A stretch of DNA of 64,000 nucleotides from Colimorpha sp045222295 (GCA_045222295.1 JBGUXP010000009.1:1-64000); one strand, 5' to 3'. Positions 34,549 to 44,127 are shown, numbered from the stretch's first letter. Program-made: numbers and translations. The notes: generated by a model not told the origin, from the sequence alone.

Positions 34549-35283
34549 ATGACGATAGACCAGATAGATAAAACGAGAGTGCCACAACATGTGGCCATCA
34601 TCATGGACGGTAATGGCCGTTGGGCAATGAAGCAACAACAGGAACGCATCTATGGCCACCAGAATGCTTTTACGGCGGTTCGACAGACGGTGGAGGGCGG
34701 TGTGAAGATGGGGGTCAAATATATGACCCTCTACACCTTCAGCACTGAGAACTGGAACCGTCCGCAAGCCGAGGTTGATGGGTTGATGGAGCTCCTCATT
34801 AAAGCTGTTCGAGAGGAGACAGAGACATTGATGAATAACAATGTACGTCTCGCTATGATTGGTGATGCCCAGCGTCTTCCCGAGCGTTCCCGTACCATGT
34901 TGGAGAAGTGTATAGAAGAGACTTCTGGCAACACTGCCATGACACTTATTTTAGCATTGAGCTACAGTTCGCGTTGGGAGATAGCACAGGCAATCAAAAC
35001 TCTTTGTGCCGAGCATCGCGACCCAGCCTCCATCGACGAGAATACGCTCCGCAGCTATCTGGCCACTAAGGATTATCCCGACCCTGACTTGCTGATTCGT
35101 ACCGGTGGAGAACTTCGTGTGAGCAATTTCCTCCTTTGGCAAATGGCCTACACGGAGTTCTATTTCACGGAGATTCTGTGGCCTGACTTCCGCGAAGTGG
35201 ATCTCTGTGATGCCGTGGCAGAGTATCAGCGTCGACAGCGTCGTTTCGGCAAGACAGAGGCTCAGGTAGAAGCTGGCAAGTAG
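34549..35283 (+). CDS. uppS: Isoprenyl transferase (undecaprenyl diphosphate synthase)
   Basis: Makes undecaprenyl diphosphate, the lipid carrier for peptidoglycan and for the polysaccharides built by the locus further right. The 244-residue cis-prenyltransferase has HVAIIMDGNGRWA (catalytic Asp), the YTFSTENWNRP segment and RTGGELRVSNFLLWQMAYTE. It precedes bamA, as is common. Confidence 0.95.
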   Translation: MTIDQIDKTRVPQHVAIIMDGNGRWAMKQQQERIYGHQNAFTAVRQTVEGGVKMGVKYMTLYTFSTENWNRPQAEVDGLMELLIKAVREETETLMNNNVRLAMIGDAQRLPERSRTMLEKCIEETSGNTAMTLILALSYSSRWEIAQAIKTLCAEHRDPASIDENTLRSYLATKDYPDPDLLIRTGGELRVSNFLLWQMAYTEFYFTEILWPDFREVDLCDAVAEYQRRQRRFGKTEAQVEAGK

Positions 35284-35382
35284 TTTTTCTTTCATTAATT
35301 GAAATTTTTTTCTCATTTTTTATACTAATATATAATAATTCATGCAGAAATGAGTTATTATATAGATTAAGTGTAAATATTG

Positions 35383-37914
35383 ATGAAACAGAAACAGAAA
35401 CTATTGCTGCTTACAATTATGCTGGTTGTGCTTCCTATGACGGCTCATTCCCAGGTGGTTGTAGGTGGTGGTGCAGAATATGACTTCGATTATCTGACTC
35501 CCAAGACATACGAAATTGGCGGTATCTCTTTCGAGGGCGCCGAGAATTTTGATTCCCGTGTGGTTCAGCTTGTGGCTGGCCTGCAGGTGGGCGACAAGGT
35601 GAAGATTCCTGGCGATAAGATTTCGGGTGCGATTGAGAACCTCTGGAAACAGGGAATGTTTGACGACGTACAGATACGAGTCTCTCGTATTCAGGGTAAT
35701 ATTGCTTTTCTCACTATTGTTCTTCACGAGCGTCCACGCATGCTGAAATTTGCCTTCACTGGCGTAAAGAAGGGCGAGGATAAAAAACTCCGCGAAGAAA
35801 TTCAGATTAAAACCGGTGATGTTGTGACCGAGAATATGCTTCGCACTTCGTCGAACAAAATCAAGAGCTACTTTATTGAAAAGGGCTTTACCCGTGTCGA
35901 AGTGACCCCCGCTACCGAGGCCGATACTTCCGGACGCCTTATCGTTACCTTCCACGTCAAGCGTGGTAACAAGGTGAAGATTGACTCTCTCATCTTCGAA
36001 GGAAACCAGGATATCTCTACTGGTACTCTGAAAGGCAAGATGCAGAAGACCCGTGATGTGCATTTCCGTAAAAGCATGCGGTTTTGGAAGAAAATCTTCT
36101 GGAAGAAATCTCGCTATATGGAGAATGACTTCCGGGAGGACCTCAACGCCATCATTGCCTATTATAATGAACAGGGCTACCGTGATGCTCGCATTGTGAT
36201 GGACACCGTTTGGGAAGTTTCCCAGGCCGAGTTGAAGAAAAAAGATCAAGATAGGCTGAGAATCAAAGTCTCCCTCTACGAAGGTCGCAAGTTCTATTTC
36301 CGTAACATCACCTTCTCGGGAAACACTGTCTACTCCGACGATGTGTTGCGCCGTTCATTGCGTATCTCCAAAGGTGACCCCTACAACAAGAGCCTTCTTG
36401 AAGAGAACCTTACCTATAATCCTTCAGGTACCGATCTCACCTCGCTCTATATGGACAACGGCTACCTCTTCTTCCGTGCCACGCCTGTCGAGGTGGCTGT
36501 GGAGAATGATAGCATTGATATCGAAATTCGTATCGTCGAGGACAAACAGGCTCGTATCCGTAATGTCTCTATTGAGGGCAATACGATTACCAACGACAAG
36601 GTTATCATGCGAGAGCTGCACACTCGTCCGGGCGATCTCTTCAGCCGTGAGGCAATGATGCGTAGCTACCGTGAGTTGTTGAACCTCCGTTTCTTCGAGG
36701 AGCAGTCTGTAAAGCCTGAGCCGCGACCCAATCCCAAGGATGGTACAGTGGACATCATCTATCATGTCAAGGAGGGATCCACCAGCCAACTCAATCTTCA
36801 AGGCGGTTACGGCTCAGGAATGTTCATCGGTCAGGTGGGTATCCAACTTAATAACTTCAGCGTCCGAAATATTTTCAATAAGGATGCGTGGGTGCCACTG
36901 CCTGCCGGCGACGGCCAGAAATTGGCTTTCAATGCTACCACCAATGGCAGTTCCTATTATTCCTTCAGTGCTTCGTTTACTGAGCCTTGGCTCGGCGGTC
37001 ATCGTGCACAGTCCCTTACCGGCCAAATTTACCACAACTACTTGAGCAATGGTCTTTGGGTGCGGAAAAACGACAATAGTTTCTATAGTCTGCAGATTAC
37101 CGGTGCCGGCATCAGTTTCTCCAAGCGTCTCAAATGGCCCGACGACTACTTTATCATATCGCACGGCATCACATATAAACATTACATTCTCAACAACTAC
37201 AACAATCTCGCCGCCGGCCTATTCTCCGATGGCCATGCCAACGACATCTCCTACGCCTTCACCGTCTCGCGCAACTCGTTCGACTCGCCGTTCTACACCC
37301 GTAGTGGATCAGAACTCTCCCTTAGCACCTACCTTACCCCGCCATTCTCTCTCTTTACTGGCAAGGATTATTCCACCGCTACTGCTCAGGAGAAGTTTAG
37401 ATGGGTTGAGTATTACAAGATTAACCTCCGTGGAACATGGTTCCTTAATCTTGTTGGTGATGTGGTGTTGAGCACTCGTTTCCGCTTCGGATGGATGAGC
37501 TACTATAACGGTGACATCGGACTCGCCCCCTTCGGCCGCTATTTCCTGGGAGGAGACGGTCTTTCGTCGTGGGTTCTCGACGGCCGTGAGGTCATTCCCC
37601 TGCGCGGTTACGAGAACAACTCCCTGAGTCCCGACAATGGTGGTTCAGTGTTCGACCGCTTCACTATCGAATTACGTCAGCCCATTGTTGAGAGCGGCAG
37701 CGCCACCATCTGGGTGCTCGGATTTATTGAGGGAGGTAACTGCTGGAGCGATCTCTCTCAGTTCCAACCTTTCAAGATGTATAATTCCGCTGGTCTCGGA
37801 GTCCGTCTATATCTCCCCATGTTGGGTCTCATTGGCGTCGACTGGGGCTATGGTTTCGACGGAAATACAGGTGGTAGCCAATTCCATTTTTCTATTGGTC
37901 AAAGTCTCGATTAA
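35383..37914 (+). CDS. bamA: Outer-membrane protein assembly factor BamA
   Basis: Central component of the machine that folds beta-barrel proteins into the outer membrane. ATG 35383 gives 843 residues with signal peptide MKQKQKLLLLTIMLVVLPMTAHS. The N-terminal half contains about five POTRA domains (ISFEGAENFDSRVVQLVAGLQVGD is the first; ITFSGNTVYSDDVLRRSLRISKGD a later one). The C-terminal 16-strand barrel includes the conserved VIPLRGYENN loop and the Omp85 region LGVRLYLPMLGLIGVDWGYGFD. The two OmpH chaperone genes follow at once. Confidence 0.95.
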   Translation: MKQKQKLLLLTIMLVVLPMTAHSQVVVGGGAEYDFDYLTPKTYEIGGISFEGAENFDSRVVQLVAGLQVGDKVKIPGDKISGAIENLWKQGMFDDVQIRVSRIQGNIAFLTIVLHERPRMLKFAFTGVKKGEDKKLREEIQIKTGDVVTENMLRTSSNKIKSYFIEKGFTRVEVTPATEADTSGRLIVTFHVKRGNKVKIDSLIFEGNQDISTGTLKGKMQKTRDVHFRKSMRFWKKIFWKKSRYMENDFREDLNAIIAYYNEQGYRDARIVMDTVWEVSQAELKKKDQDRLRIKVSLYEGRKFYFRNITFSGNTVYSDDVLRRSLRISKGDPYNKSLLEENLTYNPSGTDLTSLYMDNGYLFFRATPVEVAVENDSIDIEIRIVEDKQARIRNVSIEGNTITNDKVIMRELHTRPGDLFSREAMMRSYRELLNLRFFEEQSVKPEPRPNPKDGTVDIIYHVKEGSTSQLNLQGGYGSGMFIGQVGIQLNNFSVRNIFNKDAWVPLPAGDGQKLAFNATTNGSSYYSFSASFTEPWLGGHRAQSLTGQIYHNYLSNGLWVRKNDNSFYSLQITGAGISFSKRLKWPDDYFIISHGITYKHYILNNYNNLAAGLFSDGHANDISYAFTVSRNSFDSPFYTRSGSELSLSTYLTPPFSLFTGKDYSTATAQEKFRWVEYYKINLRGTWFLNLVGDVVLSTRFRFGWMSYYNGDIGLAPFGRYFLGGDGLSSWVLDGREVIPLRGYENNSLSPDNGGSVFDRFTIELRQPIVESGSATIWVLGFIEGGNCWSDLSQFQPFKMYNSAGLGVRLYLPMLGLIGVDWGYGFDGNTGGSQFHFSIGQSLD

Positions 37915-37917
37915 GTA

Positions 37918-38565
37918 ATGAAAAACAAGTTTTTGATTCTTTTTGCTGCCCTTCTTTTCGCTGCCTTTCCTGTTGTGGCACAGCAGAAGTTTGCTTGCGT
38001 CAATACTGATTATGTGTTGCGCAGCATCCCTGACTATGCCAATGCTCAGAAGCGCTTGGATAAGTATGTCCAGGATTGGCAGAAAGAACTGGAGGATAAG
38101 CAGTCCGAGATTGAGAACCTTCGCGCCGAGTATGAACAGGAGAGTTACCTCTTGCCCGATAACTTGAAGAAGCGTCGCCAAGAGGAAATCAAGGCTGAAG
38201 AACAGGAATTGAGGAATTTGCAACAGCAACGCTTCGGTACAGGCGGCGACCTCGATAAAAAACGTGCCGAACTGCTGAAGCCTGTACAGGACCGCGTCTA
38301 TGCCGCTATAGAACGCATTGCACAGGAGAAGAACTATGGATTTGTCTTCGACAAGGCTGGCAGCCCTGCCGTACTTTTCGCCAACAAGAAGTTTGACATC
38401 AGCGACGATGTCCTCGAGTCGCTGGGATACAAGCCCGGTGCCTCGCAGGCTCCTGCGGTGACTGATGAACCCAAGAAGAGACCCTCTAACCCCGAGATGC
38501 GCCAGCGTAGTGACGACCGTCGCGCGGGTAAGGATGTTAGAGAAATGAAACCGAAAAAATTATAA
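37918..38565 (+). CDS. OmpH/Skp-family periplasmic chaperone
   Basis: 215 residues with signal peptide MKNKFLILFAALLFAAFPVVAQ. FACVNTDYVLRSIPDYANAQKRLD is the strand-forming N-terminus, then a long charged coiled coil (about residues 45-120) forming the Skp tentacle. The C-terminal tail is rich in Arg, Lys and Pro and longer than in the neighbouring paralogue. It would carry unfolded outer-membrane proteins to BamA. It starts 3 bp after the bamA stop. Confidence 0.88.
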   Translation: MKNKFLILFAALLFAAFPVVAQQKFACVNTDYVLRSIPDYANAQKRLDKYVQDWQKELEDKQSEIENLRAEYEQESYLLPDNLKKRRQEEIKAEEQELRNLQQQRFGTGGDLDKKRAELLKPVQDRVYAAIERIAQEKNYGFVFDKAGSPAVLFANKKFDISDDVLESLGYKPGASQAPAVTDEPKKRPSNPEMRQRSDDRRAGKDVREMKPKKL

Positions 38566-38579
38566 ATAAAATACAACAG

Positions 38580-39092
38580 ATGAAAAAGATTTTAATTGCA
38601 ATTGTTGCCTGCCTCTTCGTTTTTGGAGGCAACGCCATGGCACAGAAAAACATCAAACTCGGCCACATCAATTCCAACGATCTGATGCAGATTATGCCCG
38701 GTCGCGACTCGGCCCAGGCTATTCTCCAGCAGGAGGTGACTGGTCTTGAGGAACAGCTCAAGTCGATGCAGTCGGAAATGGAGAAACGTTACAACGACTA
38801 TATGGAGAAGCAGTCGGGTTGGACGGAGCTTATCCGCAACACCAAACAGCGCGAGTTGCAGGATATGGGCACCCGTATCCAAGAGTTCCAGGAGAACGCC
38901 CAGAAGACGCTCCAGCAGCGTGAGCAGGATCTCCTGAAGCCCATCATCGACCGCGCCAAGAAGGCCATCTCCGATGTGGCTGCCGAAAACGGCTACACCT
39001 ACATTCTTGATTCGGGCACCGCTGCCGTCCTCTATTCGCAGGACAGTGACGACATTATGCCTCTTGTGAAGAAAAAACTTGGTTTGAAATAA
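38580..39092 (+). CDS. OmpH/Skp-family periplasmic chaperone (second copy)
   Basis: 170 residues with signal peptide MKKILIAIVACLFVFGGNAMAQ. It has the Skp layout: IKLGHINSNDLMQIMPGRDSAQAIL, a coiled coil (about residues 50-125) and the C-terminal NGYTYILDSGTAAVLYS strand. It is a paralogue of the preceding gene 14 bp upstream. A strong terminator closes the unit. Confidence 0.88.
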   Translation: MKKILIAIVACLFVFGGNAMAQKNIKLGHINSNDLMQIMPGRDSAQAILQQEVTGLEEQLKSMQSEMEKRYNDYMEKQSGWTELIRNTKQRELQDMGTRIQEFQENAQKTLQQREQDLLKPIIDRAKKAISDVAAENGYTYILDSGTAAVLYSQDSDDIMPLVKKKLGLK

Positions 39093-39113
39093 GACTTAAA
39101 ATTAACAAAATTC

Positions 39114-39157
39114 GAGCCGCGGAATGGGCGAAAAACCATTCTGCGGCTCTTTTTTTA
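39114..39157 (+). terminator. Rho-independent terminator after the OmpH pair
   Basis: A 14-bp stem with one mismatch (GAGCCGCGGAATGG with CCATTCTGCGGCTC, 8-nt loop) followed by TTTTTTT. Confidence 0.93.
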
Positions 39158-39170
39158 TGCTTGCTACTAA

Positions 39171-39265
39171 CTGGCTGTAAACTACATATTAACTCCCTAT
39201 CAACTCCTAACCAACTCCTACCATGGTAGGAGTTGATAGGGTGTTGGTAGAGGGATGGTAGGTGC
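39171..39265. repeat. CATG-centred palindromic element with 11-bp-period arms (copy 2)
   Basis: The perfect core palindrome 39212-39235 (24 bp) is centred on CCATGG and equals the inner core of copy 1. Outward arrays of 11-bp units run on both sides. Right: CATGGTAGGAG, TTGATAGGGTG, TTGGTAGAGGG, ATGGTAGGTGC. Left (read on - strand): CATGGTAGGAG, TTGGTTAGGAG, TTGATAGGGAG, TTAATATGTAG, TTTACAGCCAG. A second 15-bp hairpin (39195-39209 with 39227-39241) competes with the core. It fills the gap between the convergent envelope and polysaccharide units. Confidence 0.9.
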
Positions 39266-39321
39266 CTCGTTGGTATGTGACATTAGGAGGGTGTCAAGAG
39301 GGCGCGGTGGTAGGGGGATAA

Positions 39322-39363
39322 CAATAAAAGAGCCGGACTCCTGTGGATGGAATCCGGCTCTTT
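39322..39363 (-). terminator. Terminator of the polysaccharide locus
   Basis: An 11-bp stem (AAAGAGCCGGA with TCCGGCTCTTT) with a T-rich tail on the - strand, 18 bp beyond the last gene of the leftward polysaccharide unit. Confidence 0.82.
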
Positions 39364-39380
39364 GGGAGGTTATGGAATGG

Positions 39381-40832
39381 CTATTTCAGCCTTTCTTTGC
39401 TCATACGTATCCAACGTTCGACAATTTCTTCGGTGACGGGGGTGCGCTGGATAATCATGGTCATACGGTTGTTTTCCTTCGGGTCGTAGACGTTGATACC
39501 GCCGGCATATACGCGGATGAGTTGGTTCTCGTTCATGCCGTAGGTGTCGACGAGAAGTTTGTAGGCAACCTCACAGCGATGTTCGGAGAGTTTCTGGTTG
39601 TGGCGGATGGAGCCAGTGAGAGAGTCGGCAGCACCTATAATATAGAACTCGGTAGTATCATCGAGGTTTCTGGCATCCTTAGAGAAGTTCTCCAGACGCT
39701 TCCTGGCATTGTAGTCGAGGTCGTATTTGTCAAGCTGGAAGTAAACAATTGTGGACGGCAGGTTGAGGGCTTCGTTGACGGACAATAACTCGTCGAAGAT
39801 GTTTATTGGGGGTCTCTCTTCCGTGGTGTGCATCTTGTCCATCTCGTCTTGTAGGCGAGCGATTTCGTTGTTGAGGGAATCGATACATATGGAATCGAAG
39901 TGTGAGAGATTCAAGAGGGAGTCTCTTTCCCGATAAAGTCTGTCAAGTTTGCCATTAAGAAGTGGTATGGTGTTGCGGCTGCCAAAGGAAAGGAATTCGT
40001 GGTTGACAGTCTCACGGCGCGATGTTTTGGTGTAGGGGTCGTATTTGGTGATGGTCTTCAACAGGTTGAATTTTGCTGCGACATTTACGGAGGGGATAAT
40101 GTCGAAGATTGAGTAACTGTTATCGTAGGGCGACCAGTCAAAGGTGGATTCTGAACCAAAGAGTTCGACGGTGGCATTCAAGGCAACCTGCTGGGAGATG
40201 CAGTATTCCGCACCGAAGCGGAAGGAGAATGCAAGTTCAAAATTATGGCGGAAATCTCCTACTTCGTATTCGATTTTTGGGTTTGGATTTTTTTCTTTGC
40301 CGAAGAGCATAGAGCCGCCGAGTCCGATAGGTGAGTACCAGTGCAATTTTTTGCGTTTGCCGCGTTCGTAGCCGTTAAATAGGTTTGTCCAGTCAAGGGT
40401 GACAAATCCCATAAGAGTGAGTGCGTGGGCATGAAAGGGCTCGTATTCATAGTAGGTTACGCCGTCTTTATCGTATGTCGGCGTATTGGTATAGTCGATG
40501 AAAGGGTGTAGGCTGTATTGTGACTGACCGTCAAGGTTCATGAAGCCAAGTCTCAGGGAGACAGCGAGGTCGGGAATAATCCATTTGCCTAGTTCAGCGC
40601 TGATGTTGTAGTTAAGTTTGTTGCGTCGTGCAGAGGCATCCACTTCGTTGCCGATAAAAGTCTGAATGCCTCCACCGACGTTGAGGTACCAGTTGTCGAA
40701 TGGCGACGCAATGATATATAATAGAGTGTCTCGGTCGGCACCCAGGGCGAATCCTCGCCAACGGCCGTTCTGTGCTATTGAGTAGCTTGAACTTGCTATT
40801 AGTAGCAGCAATGCTATCAGTATTTTCTTCAT
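39381..40832 (-). CDS. OmpA-domain outer-membrane protein at the end of the polysaccharide unit
   Basis: 483 residues with signal peptide MKKILIALLLLIASSSYSIAQ. The N-terminal 270 residues are barrel-like (WYLNVGGGIQTFIGNE, FMNLDGQSQYSLHPFIDYTN, FRFGAEYCISQQVALNATVELFG). A helical linker (RLYRERDSLLNLSHFDSICIDSLNNEIARLQDEMDKM) and an OmpA peptidoglycan-binding domain (VYFQLDKYDLDYNARKRLENFS, then HNQKLSEHRCEVAYKLL) follow. It is 14 bp after the Wzc-like gene, so it may couple the export machine to the cell wall; that role is inferred from position. Confidence 0.82.
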   Translation of the reverse strand: MKKILIALLLLIASSSYSIAQNGRWRGFALGADRDTLLYIIASPFDNWYLNVGGGIQTFIGNEVDASARRNKLNYNISAELGKWIIPDLAVSLRLGFMNLDGQSQYSLHPFIDYTNTPTYDKDGVTYYEYEPFHAHALTLMGFVTLDWTNLFNGYERGKRKKLHWYSPIGLGGSMLFGKEKNPNPKIEYEVGDFRHNFELAFSFRFGAEYCISQQVALNATVELFGSESTFDWSPYDNSYSIFDIIPSVNVAAKFNLLKTITKYDPYTKTSRRETVNHEFLSFGSRNTIPLLNGKLDRLYRERDSLLNLSHFDSICIDSLNNEIARLQDEMDKMHTTEERPPINIFDELLSVNEALNLPSTIVYFQLDKYDLDYNARKRLENFSKDARNLDDTTEFYIIGAADSLTGSIRHNQKLSEHRCEVAYKLLVDTYGMNENQLIRVYAGGINVYDPKENNRMTMIIQRTPVTEEIVERWIRMSKERLK

Positions 40833-40846
40833 TTAACTATAACTAT

Positions 40847-43288
40847 CTAATTCTTTGTTTCATTTTCAGGGTTTTCCGCTGCATCTTCCTTTCTTTCAGT
40901 ATCCCCATAACCGTATCCGTACCCGTAGCCATAACCGTACCCGTAGCCATAACCGTACCCGTAGCCATATTTCTTCTCATACGGCATCAACTTTTTGTAG
41001 TGGACATCGTTGAGCACGATAGATAGGTTGGAGTAGGTGCGGTCTTTGTACATCTTGTCTAAGGTGTTGAGGAGGCGCTTGTCGAATTTGTTATAACGAA
41101 TGACGAACAGCGTACTGTCAACCAAGTGTTTGATTATATCGGTGTCGACTACGAGTCCTGTGGGGGCTGTGTCGAGGATGATGTAGTCGTATTTCTCACG
41201 AAGTTGTGTTATGAGTTTCTCAAAGCGGCCATTGCCTAACAATTCAGTGGGATTGGGAGGAATGGGACCAGTGAAGATGCTGTCCACGCCTTTGAAGATG
41301 AGGTCGGATTTGATAAGTGATTGCCAGTCGTCGGTGCGACCTGCCATGAAGTTGGAGAGGCCGGCATGTTTGCGAGAATAAAACTTTCGTGTCATTGATC
41401 CCTTGCGCAAGTCGAGGTCGAGGATGATTATTCGTTTTCCGGCGACACCAAGGCTGGCTGCAATATTGGTGGAGATAAAGGTTTTGCCCATGCCTGGGAG
41501 TAGAGAGGTGACCATAAGAACTTTGCTCACACTTCCCTCCTCGCGGGTGCCGAGGAAGTCAATTTTAGCTCGCAGCAGGCGGAAGGATTCCAAGATGGCA
41601 TCGTTGCCGTGGCTCGTCACAACAATATCGCGGTCGTCGTTTTTCTCCCGGGCAGGAATCTCGCAGAGGAATGGAGTGTCAGTGGCGTCAATAATATCGT
41701 TGTGATATTTCACCTTGGTGTCGAGCAGGCGACGCAGGAAGAAGAATCCCACAGGAATGAGCAGGCCGATAAACAGACCGAGCAGTGTGGTGCGCGTTTC
41801 GTTGGGAGACACAGGGGTGCGGTTGATTCGGGCAGGGTCGAGCACCTTTCCGTTGGGCTCGATAGAGGGTTGGCTAATCATTAGTTCCTCACGGCGGCTT
41901 AGGAGGTGGAGGTATAGCTCTTCTTGGATTTTCTGTAGTCGCTCGAGGTTCTCTAGATAGAGTTGTTGTTGCGGGACTTGGCTCATCTTGGAAGAAGCCG
42001 TGGAGGCCACAATCTGGGTCTCGGCAATGCGTTCTTGAATCATGCCGATATATCCATCGAGCAGGCGGTTCATGTTGGAACGTAGTGTGCGTAATTCTTC
42101 CATTTTGGCCTTAACGACGGGACTATTGGGACTTTGGTATTTTTCTAACTCAAGTACCATTGAGTTGTGCTTGTCGATAAGGTTCATGATATTGGCATCG
42201 TCGAGGCCGATGGTTGGAGGAATGAGGTGAGCAGCATTACTGGCCTGATTCATTTGCGTTAGGTAGCGGGCTTGGGAGAGCTGCTTTTTTAGACGATCAA
42301 TCTCTTCCGACGACTGGATGCTTGACTGGAGGTAGCTTTGTCCGAAGGATGAAATGTCGAGGAGTTGGTTCTCGCGTTTGAAATTGGCCAAGGCATTCTC
42401 CTGTGTTCCAAGGTCGGAGTGCAGCAAAGCTAGTCGACCGTTGATATAGTTGTAGGTGTCGGCGATTATTCGTTTTTTATCGTTGATGGCACCTTCGTTA
42501 TAGACACGGATGACTTCGTTGATGACCTCTTGTGCGCGAATAGGAGAAGCGTCTCGGAGCGAAAGGTTTACGATGGTGTTCATGTCATCGTTGCGCATTA
42601 CCTGTAGTGCAGCACGATAGTGGTCGGCGGTGGCGCTCATGCTATTGTGCGTCACGTTGATGGGAGTGGAGCTGTAACTGGTATTGAAAAACCATGTTTT
42701 GTGGGCCACGATGCGGCCAAAGGGAGTGGCTACAGTGTCTTCAAACCTGACGGGCAGAGGGTCATAATCGGTTAAGGTGAGGATGAGCGAGTTTTTATTT
42801 TTGACGGTGGCGACAAAGGTGACATAATCTTCTTCGTCATTGTCGATGAAATCGATGGTGAAAGGCGACTCTCCATAAAGGTCCTTTGTGCGACTGACTA
42901 AACGAGTCTTAGCGGTATATACAACATTGAGTTTAAGGTTGCGCGCTACGTCAGTCATGGCAGATTTCGAGGTGAGAATCATCATCTCATTGTTGATAGA
43001 GCTGTTGTAGAGGGTGCGGGTGGAGAACATGTTTTTGATGGAGGCCTCGCGAACAGTATTCTCGCTGTTGCTGGTAGAAGAACCTTTGATTAGGATACGG
43101 GCGCTGCTCTCGTAAACCCTGTTTTGGTGGCGGACATAGTATCCGGCGATGATGGCACCCAAAGCACCGCAGAGTACCAGCCAATGAATATTCCTCAAAA
43201 TGGTAAAGAGGATATCCTTGATGTGGATTTTCTGGGTCTTCTTTTCCTCAAGGAACGAGGTGTCGATGATTCTTTTTTCTTCTGCCAT
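40847..43288 (-). CDS. Wzc-like polysaccharide co-polymerase and tyrosine autokinase
   Basis: 813 residues from ATG 43288. The N-terminal Wzz domain has one TM near residue 30 (IHWLVLCGALGAIIAGYYV) and a second near 520 (LLGLFIGLLIPVGFFFL), with a long periplasmic coiled coil between them. The cytoplasmic BY-kinase domain has Walker A SLLPGMGKTFIST, Walker A' IIILDLDLRKGSM and Walker B YDYIILDTAP. The C-terminus carries about eleven alternating Tyr-Gly pairs (DNA 40905-40972, 18-bp period), the expected autophosphorylation cluster, then an acidic tail. It controls chain length and export together with the Wza-like protein encoded just upstream. Confidence 0.93.
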   Translation of the reverse strand: MAEEKRIIDTSFLEEKKTQKIHIKDILFTILRNIHWLVLCGALGAIIAGYYVRHQNRVYESSARILIKGSSTSNSENTVREASIKNMFSTRTLYNSSINNEMMILTSKSAMTDVARNLKLNVVYTAKTRLVSRTKDLYGESPFTIDFIDNDEEDYVTFVATVKNKNSLILTLTDYDPLPVRFEDTVATPFGRIVAHKTWFFNTSYSSTPINVTHNSMSATADHYRAALQVMRNDDMNTIVNLSLRDASPIRAQEVINEVIRVYNEGAINDKKRIIADTYNYINGRLALLHSDLGTQENALANFKRENQLLDISSFGQSYLQSSIQSSEEIDRLKKQLSQARYLTQMNQASNAAHLIPPTIGLDDANIMNLIDKHNSMVLELEKYQSPNSPVVKAKMEELRTLRSNMNRLLDGYIGMIQERIAETQIVASTASSKMSQVPQQQLYLENLERLQKIQEELYLHLLSRREELMISQPSIEPNGKVLDPARINRTPVSPNETRTTLLGLFIGLLIPVGFFFLRRLLDTKVKYHNDIIDATDTPFLCEIPAREKNDDRDIVVTSHGNDAILESFRLLRAKIDFLGTREEGSVSKVLMVTSLLPGMGKTFISTNIAASLGVAGKRIIILDLDLRKGSMTRKFYSRKHAGLSNFMAGRTDDWQSLIKSDLIFKGVDSIFTGPIPPNPTELLGNGRFEKLITQLREKYDYIILDTAPTGLVVDTDIIKHLVDSTLFVIRYNKFDKRLLNTLDKMYKDRTYSNLSIVLNDVHYKKLMPYEKKYGYGYGYGYGYGYGYGYGYGYGDTERKEDAAENPENETKN

Positions 43289-43294
43289 CACGGA

Positions 43295-44086
43295 TTAGGA
43301 TTTTTTAAGTAGTGCAAAAGAAAGTATCAAAGATGCAGTCGACATAATCAGTGATCCGATACCAAGCCAGTAGGAAAATTCGGTCTTTACAATGCCGGTG
43401 GTGTAGGTGTCGGCAATGATAAAGTCGTTCTGCTGTAGCATGAAGAAAGGATCATTGAACACGTCGGAAGAGCGTGGATCGAGGTAGCGGGTTACCATTC
43501 GGCCGTTGACTTCGCGCATAACGGCGATATGGTCACGACGAATATAGGTGTCGAAGTCTCCTCCCAGCATGGCTATGGCCTCGAGGAAGGTGCAACGCTC
43601 GTTGTCGATGTTCAGCACTCGGCCTTTGCCGCCTCCAAGGAAGAATACTTTGAAATTGTTGAAGCGCACTAGGACAAAGGGCTCGTCAATATAGCCACCA
43701 TTGGAGAGCATGGCCGTCAGGGTGTCCTGCAGTTTTAAACGTGTGAGCCCGGCGACGTGGATGTTCCCAAGAATAGGCATTTGGATATCACCATTGACAT
43801 CTACCAGATAGTTGTTGTTTTTGCCCGGGGTGGGATTGTTACTATTGAAATTGAATGGGACTGCAAGTTCTTTTTTGCTGCCGGAAGTAGAAACGATGAT
43901 GTTTAGTTCGTCGTAGGGTGCGATAGTGGCTTCAAACTTGTTTTCAACCTCAATCTGGCTTCCGTGGGTAATGTCCTGCAGGTAGTTGACTCTGCGGGGA
44001 GTAATGCAAGAGGTTGCCATTGTTACGATGACAAATGCAAAAAGAAATCTTAAATAAAAATTATTTATATTTTTAATTTTTAACAC
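43295..44086 (-). CDS. Wza-like polysaccharide export lipoprotein
   Basis: Outer-membrane or periplasmic export component with Poly_export/SLBB features (YDELNIIVSTSGSKKELAVPF, then VDVNGDIQMPILGNIHVAGLTRLKLQDTL). I place the start at GTG 44086, giving signal MLKIKNINNFYLRFLFAF with lipobox MATSC. The ATG at 44122 lies within the -7 element and would be upstream of the transcript start. A C-terminal hydrophobic helix (GSLIMSTASLILSFALL) is typical of the Bacteroidota version. It precedes the Wzc-like gene by 6 bp. Confidence 0.88.
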   Translation of the reverse strand: MLKIKNINNFYLRFLFAFVIVTMATSCITPRRVNYLQDITHGSQIEVENKFEATIAPYDELNIIVSTSGSKKELAVPFNFNSNNPTPGKNNNYLVDVNGDIQMPILGNIHVAGLTRLKLQDTLTAMLSNGGYIDEPFVLVRFNNFKVFFLGGGKGRVLNIDNERCTFLEAIAMLGGDFDTYIRRDHIAVMREVNGRMVTRYLDPRSSDVFNDPFFMLQQNDFIIADTYTTGIVKTEFSYWLGIGSLIMSTASLILSFALLKKS

Positions 44087-44119
44087 GTTATGTCGATTGT
44101 TTTGTTTTGTTATAGTATG

Positions 44120-44127
44120 CAAAGATA
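44120..44127 (-). promoter_or_regulatory. -7 element of the wza-wzc-ompA promoter
   Basis: Reads TATCTTTG on the - strand, an exact match. The -33 region is AT-rich without a clear TTTG. It suggests that the export genes can be expressed separately from the upstream glycosyltransferase genes. Confidence 0.62.
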
